From Clostridia bacterium (lineage in GTDB: Bacteria; Bacillota; Clostridia; Oscillospirales; CAG-272), in the NCBI GenBank assembly GCA_017443595.1, contig JAFSYU010000040.1, positions 124,001-188,000 of the forward strand: DNA of 64,000 nt. The letters are read 5' to 3'. The stretch's first letter is position 1, and the number at the start of each line of letters is the position of its first letter. A model generated the notes under the pieces. That model saw nothing but the letters and a program-made list of their open reading frames with translations, was not told where the DNA came from and searched no databases. Position numbers and translations under genes: made by a program. Shown piece after piece: positions 39,727-47,775 of this stretch.

Positions 39727-40752
39727 TTATTTTACGGATAACGGCGTATACGTGTAATAACTGCCGTCGTATATTATTTCCTGCTTGTCTATTATCTTTT
39801 TCATCATCTCGCCGAGCATGTGGGACTGGTAGAAGGACACGAAAGAAGTGCCGAGGTTGTCTTTGATATAATCGTCATCCTTTTCAAGCCGTTTTACTAT
39901 GTGGTAGCCGTACGGAGCGTAGATGATTTCGCTTATCTGTCCTATATCGAGCGCGAATGCCGCATCGGAAAGGATCTGGGATATATCGCCTTCAGCTATA
40001 TAATAACCTACGTCGTTGTAGTTCGTCTGATCGTCCTCGCTGTATTTTTCCTTCAGCTCTTCAAAATCCGCTCCGGACAAGAGCTTTTCGTATATCTCTT
40101 TTATGAGCGTCTCGTTTTCGTTTCTGTCGTCGCCCTCGTCGTTTAAAATAAGGATATGGTCGCACCTTATGACGTAATTGTCAATATACCTTTGAACGAG
40201 GGAAGGCTCGGCTGATATTTTAGGTCCGGATTCTTCGCTTATAAGATACTGCAGCAGCTTGTCCTCAAGGCTTGCCTGCTCTTCCAGATATCTGTAGATA
40301 TCCTCGGTCAGATAATTGCTGTCAAGCGCTCTGTAAAAATCCGCGTCGTTTTCATACTGCAGTCTGTCGGACATTATGGTCTGCTCAACCTGGCGTTTTT
40401 CGGACTCCGTGAGCTGTACGTCATACTGCGCCGCGCACTCTTCAAGAGCGTAATTGCGGCGGATATATCTTAATACCTCGTCGCGTATCTGTTCCGTATA
40501 GTCGTTATCTTCCCAGAAAGAATCGTCGTCGCTGTCGTATCTGTATTTTACGGCGCCGAAATAATATCTGTATAAGGCGTACGGCACGTCTTTGCCGTTT
40601 ATCGTCAAAGGAGCCGGTATGCCGGATATATCAACGGGAACGTAACTTTCCTCCGCCGTCTCGTCCGTCTGCGTCGTATCTTCCCTGTTCCCGCAGGCAA
40701 AAAGGGATAATAAAACAGATAATACCAAAAGCGCACAAATTGTTTTTTTCAT
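39727..40752 (-). CDS. PrsA-like peptidyl-prolyl isomerase lipoprotein
   Basis: This 341-residue lipoprotein has signal peptide and lipobox LFAC (Cys20). A SurA_N-like helical region of 160 residues (IRDEVLRYIRRNYALEECAAQ; LTESEKRQVEQTIMSDRLQYE) is followed by a PpiC rotamase domain (about residues 193-300). That domain carries DHILI, FEELKEKYSEDDQTNYNDVGY, FALDIGQISEIIYAPYGYHIVKRLE. It probably assists folding of exported proteins on the outer face of the membrane. The downstream and upstream small proteins are on the same strand, and the upstream one overlaps by four bases. Length and domains match clostridial PrsA homologues. Confidence 0.88.
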   Translation of the reverse strand: MKKTICALLVLSVLLSLFACGNREDTTQTDETAEESYVPVDISGIPAPLTINGKDVPYALYRYYFGAVKYRYDSDDDSFWEDNDYTEQIRDEVLRYIRRNYALEECAAQYDVQLTESEKRQVEQTIMSDRLQYENDADFYRALDSNYLTEDIYRYLEEQASLEDKLLQYLISEESGPKISAEPSLVQRYIDNYVIRCDHILILNDEGDDRNENETLIKEIYEKLLSGADFEELKEKYSEDDQTNYNDVGYYIAEGDISQILSDAAFALDIGQISEIIYAPYGYHIVKRLEKDDDYIKDNLGTSFVSFYQSHMLGEMMKKIIDKQEIIYDGSYYTYTPLSVK

Positions 40753-40955
40753 ATATTGACCTCCGTATATACCGTGTTATATTCGGCGCAGACTTCGCCG
40801 GTTTTTGCTTTTTGCGCGTATTCTCCGGCTTTTATGCCAAAGAATATAAACGCGGCAAAAAGCAGTATAAGAACGCCGAAAACTATGAACCACACGGCTG
40901 TCGGACGTTTTATCCTGTTTGATTTTTTATTTGATATTAGATTTTTTCGTTTCAT
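40749..40955 (-). CDS. Small single-pass membrane protein upstream of the PrsA-like gene
   Basis: This 68-residue protein has a basic N-terminus (KRKNLISNKKSNRIKRP) and one membrane helix (AVWFIVFGVLILLFAAFIFFGI), followed by a short external tail. It overlaps the PrsA-like gene by four bases (ATGA), which supports a genuine gene and translational coupling. No family is recognised. It may help anchor or regulate the foldase. Confidence 0.65.
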   Translation of the reverse strand: MKRKNLISNKKSNRIKRPTAVWFIVFGVLILLFAAFIFFGIKAGEYAQKAKTGEVCAEYNTVYTEVNI

Positions 40956-41055
40956 AAAAGCTCCGAAAATTTACAATTACGGGTCTTTAACCGCTTGAAA
41001 TTATATAAAAAATGTGATAATGTATTATTGTTATAAAAAGCACGGAGGTCATGCC

Positions 41056-41868
41056 ATGGCTGAAGAATATACCGATTACGAGGGAATGCAGAAGAATTCC
41101 CACAAGGTTTTGAAAACCGTTTTGAAGATCATCCTTATAGCGCTTATAATATTCGTTTTCGGCGCTGTTCTTATACGCTCCTGCATGAGAAGACCGCAGA
41201 AGCATATACTCTATTCAGACGCGCTCAAAGCGGCGCTTCAGGAAAACAAAGATATTGATATTTACTATCAAAGCCCGTTTGATACCATAAACAGAAACGA
41301 CGAGGGGACTTTCCAGTTTTCAATAAGCGACTGCTACTATATCCCCAAAACTCATCAGCTGCAGGTTACGCTCAGATATAATTTAGCCGTACTGAAAGAC
41401 GCGCAGGAAAAATATGATCTGAAAGAAACGCCGACAGACGACTGCTTTGACTATTCGCTCTTGTTTGAAGACGGGGAGAGGATAACGGACTGCAGCTATT
41501 CGTCTTATATAAGCGGCAGATACAGATTCATATATCTGCTCTTTGACGGTGTGGATCTTGACGAGTATACGCTCGTAAGCTATTCAGCCGAGGACGCGGC
41601 TTTGACGGACCGTGACGGAAAGATCCTGGCGCACGAGACGGACAGCAACGGTAAAAACATACTGTACGAGACAGACGAGGAAGGCAACACCAAGGTCTAC
41701 AACCGCACTTTCGTAAGTCTTGAAACGTATTATATTGACGACGTTGACTATAAAAAACAGCCGCTTTCTTCTCTTATGGTCTTCAACCGTCTGTATAATT
41801 TTGAAAGAGTTGCCGACTATGACAAATATATAGATTACGACGTAAAATTCCCGATAATAAAATCTTGA
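41056..41868 (+). CDS. Membrane-anchored hypothetical protein
   Basis: This 270-residue protein has a cytoplasmic N-terminus of about 20 residues (AEEYTDYEGMQKNSHKVL), one membrane helix (about 23-44) and an extracytoplasmic domain rich in charged residues and beta strands. Segments such as HQLQVTLRYNLAVLKDAQEKYDLKETP and FDYSLLFEDGERI are visible. The start ATG at 41056 follows CGGAGG; a frame-extending upstream ATG is rejected. No known domain was recognised. It is convergent and abuts the DUF2079 gene (stops at 41868 and 41869), with no hairpin visible between them. Confidence 0.75.
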   Translation: MAEEYTDYEGMQKNSHKVLKTVLKIILIALIIFVFGAVLIRSCMRRPQKHILYSDALKAALQENKDIDIYYQSPFDTINRNDEGTFQFSISDCYYIPKTHQLQVTLRYNLAVLKDAQEKYDLKETPTDDCFDYSLLFEDGERITDCSYSSYISGRYRFIYLLFDGVDLDEYTLVSYSAEDAALTDRDGKILAHETDSNGKNILYETDEEGNTKVYNRTFVSLETYYIDDVDYKKQPLSSLMVFNRLYNFERVADYDKYIDYDVKFPIIKS

Positions 41869-43671
41869 TCATCTTTTTTTGTAAATCGCGACCCATCCGT
41901 CCAGCCTGTAATATTCGCTGTAATCCATACTGCGCTCAAACGAGCGCAGTTTTTCAATACCGTTTGAAGAACGCAGATCAAGTATGATATAATCGACCTC
42001 GCGGGCGTGCGACGTCTCGTCAAGATCGTACAGCTCCGCGCGCTGTGACGCGGCGGCGCAGTAAAACGTGTTTGCGGCGACCGAGGCATCTTCAGGTATG
42101 GTATCTATCGCCGCGCGCACCGTATCGCAGTATTGGCGGTTACTTATATAATTTTCCGCATAATTCATATTCGACCATACGCTTTGGGTACAGATGAACA
42201 CGGAAGCTATGACGGCGTACGTACCCGTCATCCGCTTTATTTTCCCGGAAAGCTCGGAATAATTTAAAACTGACAGGAAAATAAGAAACGCAAGCGGTCC
42301 GTACGTATACTGGAAAAATATGCTGTGCTGGTATACGTAATCCGGCATGAGATTTATTAAAACGAGCGGCAGAAGCAGGATATATCTGTGCAGCTTTTTT
42401 GTAAAGAACGGCAGAAAACCGAGCGGTATGAACATTCTTAACATAAACTCGATTTTTGTCTCAACCGCCGGATCTGCAGAAGCGTTGAACATCTGATGTA
42501 TCACGTACGCCGGATCTTTTATGACGTTTGCCGCGACGTTGAGCAAACTGTCGTTCTGGTCTGACATATAGTTATAAAACCGCTCGTTCATCGTTCCTTC
42601 GCCGAACGCGTTAAGAAGAAGTGCGGCTGCGATAAAATATATCACGGCGCCCGCCAGCATTGCAAGACCTTTGAATCTGTCTTTCTTTTTTGCGCTGACA
42701 AGTACGAATATCCCCGCGAACGCGACGTATACCGGCGCGTCTTCTTTGACGAGCATCACGAGAACGGAGAATATCGCTATGCCGTACCACTTGTTTTTTA
42801 CAATGAAGTAAAACAGCCATAAAAGAAGCGGAGCTAAAAACTTGTTCTCGTGCAGATCAAAGAAGCACCCGCCCGCAAGCGCGGGATAAAGCGCGTATAT
42901 AAGCGCAAACGTCCCCGTCGCTTTGTTTGAAAGTCCGAGTTTTCCGCATATCATAACTGCCGGTATCACGCCGGACGCGAGCAGGACCGCCTGACATACC
43001 ATAAGCGTCTCGGGGCGCGGGAAAACGGCGTAAAACGGCAGAAACAGATAAAACACAGGCGATATATGCACCGCAAAATGAGATAACAGCATATCGCGCT
43101 CCGCCGTCGCATACGGCAGAAAAGTGTTTTTCATGTAGTAGAACATCTGCGAGAATATGCCGAAATCATAGTTTGGCGTGGTAAGCGAAAGATATTTGCA
43201 CACCGTCTGTACGCCTGCGAAAAGCGCGAAATACGACCCGGCGGCAACGGCGATGATCATAACGAGCCGTTTGCTTATATCACGCTTGAGCGCCGGCGCG
43301 TATTCATCCTTAAAAACGTAAAAGCAGACGATAAGCAAAACAATGCAGGCGCCGAAGCCGTACCATATATCGGACGTTTCAAAAAGCGTTATCAGCGCGT
43401 ACCCGGTAAATGAAACAAGCAATATCAAACGCTCAAGCTTAAGCGAATCGATAAACGTGAATATTACGGACAAAACCGAAAAGAAGCCGAGCAGAGAACA
43501 GATAAAAGGCGGAAAACCGACCTTTTTGAAGAAAACCGCGTTGTTGAACGGAACGGGATAAGCTGTTAACAGAAAAAGGATACACGACAAAAACAGAGCG
43601 CAGAAAAATCTTAAAACAAGCTTTTCCGGCGTGTTTTTTCTTATCTTTTCCTTTAAGCTTATCTTTTCCAT
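41869..43671 (-). CDS. DUF2079 multi-pass membrane protein
   Basis: This 600-residue protein has around twelve predicted membrane helices and the DUF2079 pattern: TTPNYDFGIFSQMFYYMKN after the third or fourth helix, then LLSHFAVHISPVFYLFLPFYAVFPRPETLM, and ALYPALAGGCFFDLHENKFLAPLLLW. These proteins resemble GT-C glycosyltransferases and often carry the acidic D-x-x-I/F-F segment in the first external loop, here YDFGIF. It might transfer a sugar from a polyprenyl carrier outside the membrane, but activity has not been shown for the family. The following TraB-like gene begins one base from its start, suggesting an operon. Confidence 0.85.
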   Translation of the reverse strand: MEKISLKEKIRKNTPEKLVLRFFCALFLSCILFLLTAYPVPFNNAVFFKKVGFPPFICSLLGFFSVLSVIFTFIDSLKLERLILLVSFTGYALITLFETSDIWYGFGACIVLLIVCFYVFKDEYAPALKRDISKRLVMIIAVAAGSYFALFAGVQTVCKYLSLTTPNYDFGIFSQMFYYMKNTFLPYATAERDMLLSHFAVHISPVFYLFLPFYAVFPRPETLMVCQAVLLASGVIPAVMICGKLGLSNKATGTFALIYALYPALAGGCFFDLHENKFLAPLLLWLFYFIVKNKWYGIAIFSVLVMLVKEDAPVYVAFAGIFVLVSAKKKDRFKGLAMLAGAVIYFIAAALLLNAFGEGTMNERFYNYMSDQNDSLLNVAANVIKDPAYVIHQMFNASADPAVETKIEFMLRMFIPLGFLPFFTKKLHRYILLLPLVLINLMPDYVYQHSIFFQYTYGPLAFLIFLSVLNYSELSGKIKRMTGTYAVIASVFICTQSVWSNMNYAENYISNRQYCDTVRAAIDTIPEDASVAANTFYCAAASQRAELYDLDETSHAREVDYIILDLRSSNGIEKLRSFERSMDYSEYYRLDGWVAIYKKR

Positions 43672-43672
43672 A

Positions 43673-44596
43673 TCATTTCCTTACAACTCTGTAACCGCTG
43701 CTCTGAAGCACGGATACGACGCCGTCTTCGCCGACGAGCCGCGATATGCTCAAAGCGAAGAAAACGCGGTCCTTATCGGCTAAACATTTTTTGACCGCCA
43801 AAGCCAGAGCATTGTTTCTCTGTGTGAACATTATATCGTAATACTCGCTCATGGCGACGTTGAGCGCCGCGCTGCCGTATTGCGCGTTTTTGGAGGAATT
43901 GACGGAATAGGAGAGCAGATCCATGCTGCCTTCTTTATAGACCGCGTCGTAATAGTCAAGTCCGGTGCTGCCCCTGTTTTTTGAAGCCTGAGAGATGAAA
44001 TAATCCATAACGGTATCGGACAGGCTGAGCGTTATTTCCGTCTGCTTTGCCGCGCCTTCTATTTCAAAAACGTCTTTGCCGTCGTTTTTGGCTTTGTTTA
44101 TAAAATAAGAATCTGATCCGTATTCGTCGCTGTAACCGTTGTTTATCGTGTTATACGAGTCTATAAGAGAATACCAGTAAGCAGGCACGTATTTGTCGTA
44201 CTTGCCGTCGTATTCGCCTTCGTATATTCTTACGGCGCTGACCGCTGCTTCATACGTTTCGCTTGATAAATGGTCTTTTACGGTCGTGCCGTCCGTGTAT
44301 TCAAACTGCTTTAAATCACCGGATCCTTCCGGCGCCGTCACGTCATATTCAACGGCTATATATTTGCAGTAAGAGTAAGCGTCCTCTATAACGTCGGCAA
44401 AAGGGTACATATCAGCGTTTTTAGCCGTGTGTACCGTGCCGAAAAGATAACAGCGGTTCCCGTCCTTATCTTCAACTATCCACATTGCCGGCCCCTGCCT
44501 TTCCTGTGAGTACGACATATAAAGACAGCCGGAAAGAGCCGCCGAGGTTATGCATATTATTACCGATAACAGTATTACGGATATTGCTTTTTTCAT
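43673..44596 (-). CDS. TraB/GumN-family lipoprotein, degenerate second motif
   Basis: This 307-residue lipoprotein has lipobox LSGC (Cys24) and the TraB/GumN opening YLFGTVHTAKNADMYPF with GTVH, followed by EYDVTA. The family's second conserved motif near the end, usually G-x-x-H-L-x-G, appears as ALSISRLVGEDGVVSVLQSSGY, so the histidine is replaced by arginine. This may mean a loss of the proposed metal site or a divergent function. The family is thought to act as metal-dependent hydrolases or peptidases, unproven. Located upstream of the DUF2079 gene on the same strand with a one-base gap, so they may function together. Confidence 0.8.
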   Translation of the reverse strand: MKKAISVILLSVIICITSAALSGCLYMSYSQERQGPAMWIVEDKDGNRCYLFGTVHTAKNADMYPFADVIEDAYSYCKYIAVEYDVTAPEGSGDLKQFEYTDGTTVKDHLSSETYEAAVSAVRIYEGEYDGKYDKYVPAYWYSLIDSYNTINNGYSDEYGSDSYFINKAKNDGKDVFEIEGAAKQTEITLSLSDTVMDYFISQASKNRGSTGLDYYDAVYKEGSMDLLSYSVNSSKNAQYGSAALNVAMSEYYDIMFTQRNNALALAVKKCLADKDRVFFALSISRLVGEDGVVSVLQSSGYRVVRK

Positions 44597-44729
44597 AGTT
44601 TGCTCCGTTTGTTTTATACAATTTATAATACAACAACAATATGCATTTGCAAATAATTCTTTGTTAATAAAAAGTAAAAGCGCGAAAAGTGACAGATAAC
44701 AAAGTTTATAATTTTATAATAATATCCCA

Positions 44730-44758
44730 TTGTATTTTTTTGTCCGGTATAGTATAAT
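44730..44758 (+). promoter_or_regulatory. Promoter of the LCP-glyQS operon
   Basis: TTGTAT (44730-44735), 17 bases, TATAAT (44753-44758), about 80 bases before the LCP start; ribosome-binding site AAAGGAG follows. Confidence 0.65.
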
Positions 44759-44837
44759 ACAAAAAAATTTACCGTGTTGATATGACATTTATAAGGATAA
44801 AAAACGATTTTTTGCTTTTGACGAAAGGAGAAAGCTG

Positions 44838-45971
44838 ATGTTATCAAGTGTAAAAAGCTTTTTGATAGCCTTTGCCGTGGCACTTTTAATATTCGGACTC
44901 ATAGGCTATTTTGCAATGCCGCAGATAAAATCTTTGGCAGACGGATTTTTCACCCCGGGCGATGAAGAGGCTGAGGATACGGCAGAAGAAACGTACGTAA
45001 TACCGGACGTGCCGGACGGGAAAACGGGCATTATAGGAAACAAACCGGTTTTTGAAGATCACAAGAGCTTTACGGTGCTTTTCATAGGCTCCGATTATCA
45101 GCCGGACGTATTCTCGGACTATCGCATATCTGTCCAGAACACCGCGGATATAGACCAGCTTTCAACGCACCAGCGTCATTACAAAGCCGACGTTATAATG
45201 CTTTTGCGTTACAACGCTTCAAGCGGAGTGGCAATGCTCTCGGCAATACCGCCCAACCTTATGGTCACCTCCGCCGGCGTTCAGATCAAGCTGTGCGACG
45301 TGCTTGAAAGAAAAGGCGCGTCCGTATTCACGGAGCTTGTAGCCGGCGTGGTAGGTCTTACCATTGACTATTATATCTGCTGCCGCATAAGTCTTTTCTC
45401 CGATCTGATAAACCGCATGGGCGGCGTAAAATACGACGTTCCGACGGATATGTATTACGTCAATGAGGAAGAAAGGATAGTAACGCCCGGTTCCTCCCGT
45501 GAGCCGATACCGCTCGTAGTGGACGGCAGGACCGTCACGGACAGCGACGGAAATCCCGTTATGATACCGGCGGGCAGAGCGTTTACCATAAATCTTAAAA
45601 AAGGTATTCAGACGTTGAACGGCGAAAAGGCGTCCTGGGTGTTAAGATATAACGTGTATCCAAACGGTTTTGCCGGCAGACGCGATACGCAGACCGGTTT
45701 CTTCCGCGCACTGTTCGAGTCCGTGTTCAATGAAGACAAACACGATCTTCTGGCGGGCATAGTAGCGCTTATAGGCGCGTCGGACGCGGGTGAGACAAAT
45801 ATGTCCCCCTCAGACTATGAGGACATATCAAAAACCCTTTTGTCCTATTCAAAATACGATAAAACCGTTGTGGTGTTCCCGTGCACCGTGACCGGCTCCG
45901 GCAGCGATGAAAGAGTTTCTTTCTCCAGAGGCACGGTATACACCGCATACGATAAATTCAAAATCCAGTAA
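44838..45971 (+). CDS. LytR-CpsA-Psr (LCP) family cell-envelope protein
   Basis: This 377-residue membrane-anchored protein has one N-terminal helix (about residues 7-30) and an LCP domain with the core FTVLFIGSDYQPDVFSDYRIS, DVIMLLRYNASSGVAMLSAIPPNLMV, the later VVGLTIDYYICCRISLFSDLINRMGGVKYDVP and KKGIQTLNGEKASWVLRYN. Conserved Asp/Arg residues that bind polyprenyl pyrophosphate are present. Such enzymes transfer glycopolymers such as teichoic acid to peptidoglycan. The typical R-x-x-R-Q segment reads GFAGRRDTQTGFFRALF. A C-terminal tail of 40 residues is unusual. The glycyl-tRNA synthetase gene follows after 15 bases, so the two are co-transcribed. Confidence 0.9.
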   Translation: MLSSVKSFLIAFAVALLIFGLIGYFAMPQIKSLADGFFTPGDEEAEDTAEETYVIPDVPDGKTGIIGNKPVFEDHKSFTVLFIGSDYQPDVFSDYRISVQNTADIDQLSTHQRHYKADVIMLLRYNASSGVAMLSAIPPNLMVTSAGVQIKLCDVLERKGASVFTELVAGVVGLTIDYYICCRISLFSDLINRMGGVKYDVPTDMYYVNEEERIVTPGSSREPIPLVVDGRTVTDSDGNPVMIPAGRAFTINLKKGIQTLNGEKASWVLRYNVYPNGFAGRRDTQTGFFRALFESVFNEDKHDLLAGIVALIGASDAGETNMSPSDYEDISKTLLSYSKYDKTVVVFPCTVTGSGSDERVSFSRGTVYTAYDKFKIQ

Positions 45972-45986
45972 AAGAAAGGCTTGGCT

Positions 45987-47384
45987 ATGAAAAATACTGA
46001 AAAAACGATGGACAAAATTGTAGCGCTGTGCAAAAACAGAGGCTTTGTATACGCGGGATCGGAAATATACGGCGGTCTTGCAAACACGTGGGACTACGGT
46101 CCTCTGGGCGTGGAATTGAAAAACAACGTAAAAAAAGCCTGGTGGAAGAAATTCGTCCAGGAATCAAAATACAACGTAGGGCTTGACGCCGCCATACTTA
46201 TGAACCCGCAGACGTGGGTCGCGTCCGGACACCTTGCAGGTTTTTCCGATCCTTTGATGGACTGCCGCGAATGTCACGAGAGATTCAGAGCGGACAAGCT
46301 CATAGAAGACTACTGCGCAGAGCAGGGCATAACTTTAGAAAAGCCGATAGACGCATTTTCCCAGGCGGAAATGAAGCAGTTCGTTGAAGACAACAACATC
46401 CCCTGCCCGTCCTGCGGCAAACACAATTTCACGGATATCCGCCAGTTCAACCTCATGTTCAAGACGTTCCAGGTCGTTACCGAGGATGTGAAGAACACGG
46501 TTTATCTGCGTCCGGAGACCGCGCAGGGCATATTCACCAACTTCGTGAACGTTCAGCGCACCACGAGAAAGAAAGTTCCTTTCGGTATCGGTCAGATAGG
46601 CAAGTCCTTCAGAAATGAGATAACTCCCGGCAACTTTATTTTCAGAGTCAGAGAGTTTGAGCAGATGGAGCTTGAATTCTTCTGCAAGCCCGGCACGGAC
46701 CTTGACTGGTTCAATTACTGGCGCAATTTCTGTCACGAATGGCTGCTCTCCATCGGTCTGAAAGACGAAAACATCCGTCTGCGCGACCACTCACCTGAGG
46801 AGCTCTGCTTCTACTCCAAGGCGACGACTGACTTTGAATTCCTGTTCCCGTTCGGCTGGGGCGAGCTGTGGGGCGTAGCGGACAGAACTGATTACGACCT
46901 GACGAATCATCAGAACGTTTCCGGCAAAGACTTAACGTATTTTGACGCGGAAACGAACGAAAGATATCTGCCGTACGTTATAGAGCCGTCTCTCGGCGTT
47001 GAAAGAACGGTTTTGTCCGTCCTCTGCGACGCGTACGACGAGGAAGAACTTGAAGGCGGAGACAGCCGCGTGGTGCTGCGTCTTTCCCCGGCTCTCGCTC
47101 CGTTCAAAGCCGCGGTCCTGCCGCTTTCAAAGAAGCTGTCCGAGCAGGCTGAGGAGATACACGCACAGCTTTCCAAGTATTTCAGCGTAGATTACGACGA
47201 CGCCGGTTCCATAGGCAAGCGTTACAGACGCGAGGATGAGATAGGCACGCCTTACTGCATCACGTTTGACTTTGATTCGCTTGAAGACAAGTGCGTCACC
47301 GTGCGCGAGCGCGATTCGATGGAGCAGGTGAGGATACCGATAGACGAGCTCGTTTCGTATATTACGGAAAAAACGGCGTTCTGA
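45987..47384 (+). CDS. glyQS: Glycyl-tRNA synthetase (single-chain, homodimeric type)
   Basis: This 465-residue class II synthetase attaches glycine to tRNA-Gly. The catalytic core has [48 protein letters not shown] and [14 protein letters not shown] (motif 2 area), [34 protein letters not shown], and motif 3 [19 protein letters not shown]. The zinc-binding CRECHERF ... CPSCGKHN pair is present. The anticodon-binding domain follows with [19 protein letters not shown]. The ATG at 45987 with AAGAAAGG before it is the start; a TTG six bases upstream is less suitable. It is linked to an LCP gene, with no T-box visible, so regulation is probably constitutive. Confidence 0.97.
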   Translation: MKNTEKTMDKIVALCKNRGFVYAGSEIYGGLANTWDYGPLGVELKNNVKKAWWKKFVQESKYNVGLDAAILMNPQTWVASGHLAGFSDPLMDCRECHERFRADKLIEDYCAEQGITLEKPIDAFSQAEMKQFVEDNNIPCPSCGKHNFTDIRQFNLMFKTFQVVTEDVKNTVYLRPETAQGIFTNFVNVQRTTRKKVPFGIGQIGKSFRNEITPGNFIFRVREFEQMELEFFCKPGTDLDWFNYWRNFCHEWLLSIGLKDENIRLRDHSPEELCFYSKATTDFEFLFPFGWGELWGVADRTDYDLTNHQNVSGKDLTYFDAETNERYLPYVIEPSLGVERTVLSVLCDAYDEEELEGGDSRVVLRLSPALAPFKAAVLPLSKKLSEQAEEIHAQLSKYFSVDYDDAGSIGKRYRREDEIGTPYCITFDFDSLEDKCVTVRERDSMEQVRIPIDELVSYITEKTAF

Positions 47385-47385
47385 T

Positions 47386-47727
47386 ATGGGAGACGGTTGG
47401 TTTTTCCGCTATATCAAATCAAAAAACGTCAAGTCCATGCGGTATAAAAACGAGCTTGCGTCAAAGATCTGTTCGCATAACATGAAATACGTTACCGAAT
47501 CAAAGGGAGAAAACGGAGATACGGTTATAGGACGCGACTGTCTGTGCCGTGTAAGCGACGGATATTTCACCGTAACGGACGGAAACGCAAAGCTGATATT
47601 CCGCACAAAGATGACGGATATAAAGCTGTTTGAGCTTATGTCGCTTGACGGAGCGGTAATATCCGGTCCGGACGAGATAAGCGGAGAAGAAAAAGAAATA
47701 ACCGCGCATTATTCTTATTACAGATAA
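47386..47727 (+). CDS. Hypothetical protein downstream of glyQS
   Basis: This 113-residue protein starts one base after the glyQS stop and is probably co-translated. It is basic at the start (WFFRYIKSKNVKSMRYKNELASKI) and beta-rich at the end (VIGRDCLCRVSDGYFTVTDGNAKLIFRTKMTDIKLFELMSLDGAVISG). No domain was recognised; the pattern is similar to small conserved proteins of Clostridia of unknown role. No membrane helix or signal is seen. A strong terminator follows. Confidence 0.75.
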   Translation: MGDGWFFRYIKSKNVKSMRYKNELASKICSHNMKYVTESKGENGDTVIGRDCLCRVSDGYFTVTDGNAKLIFRTKMTDIKLFELMSLDGAVISGPDEISGEEKEITAHYSYYR

Positions 47728-47737
47728 ACACAAAAGG

Positions 47738-47775
47738 GGCTGTCGCCGTACGGCGACAGCCGGTTTTGTTTTTTA
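47738..47775. terminator. Terminator shared by the glyQS operon and the dockerin gene
   Basis: GGCTGTCGCCG (47738-47748) and CGGCGACAGCC (47751-47761) form an 11-bp perfect stem around TA, followed by GGTTTTGTTTTTT. It lies between the plus-strand gene and the convergent dockerin gene. Confidence 0.85.

Noticed and set aside
44597..45986. T-box or riboswitch before glyQS
   Set aside because: The gene follows the LCP gene after 15 bases, leaving no room for a leader; the region before the LCP gene shows only a promoter.
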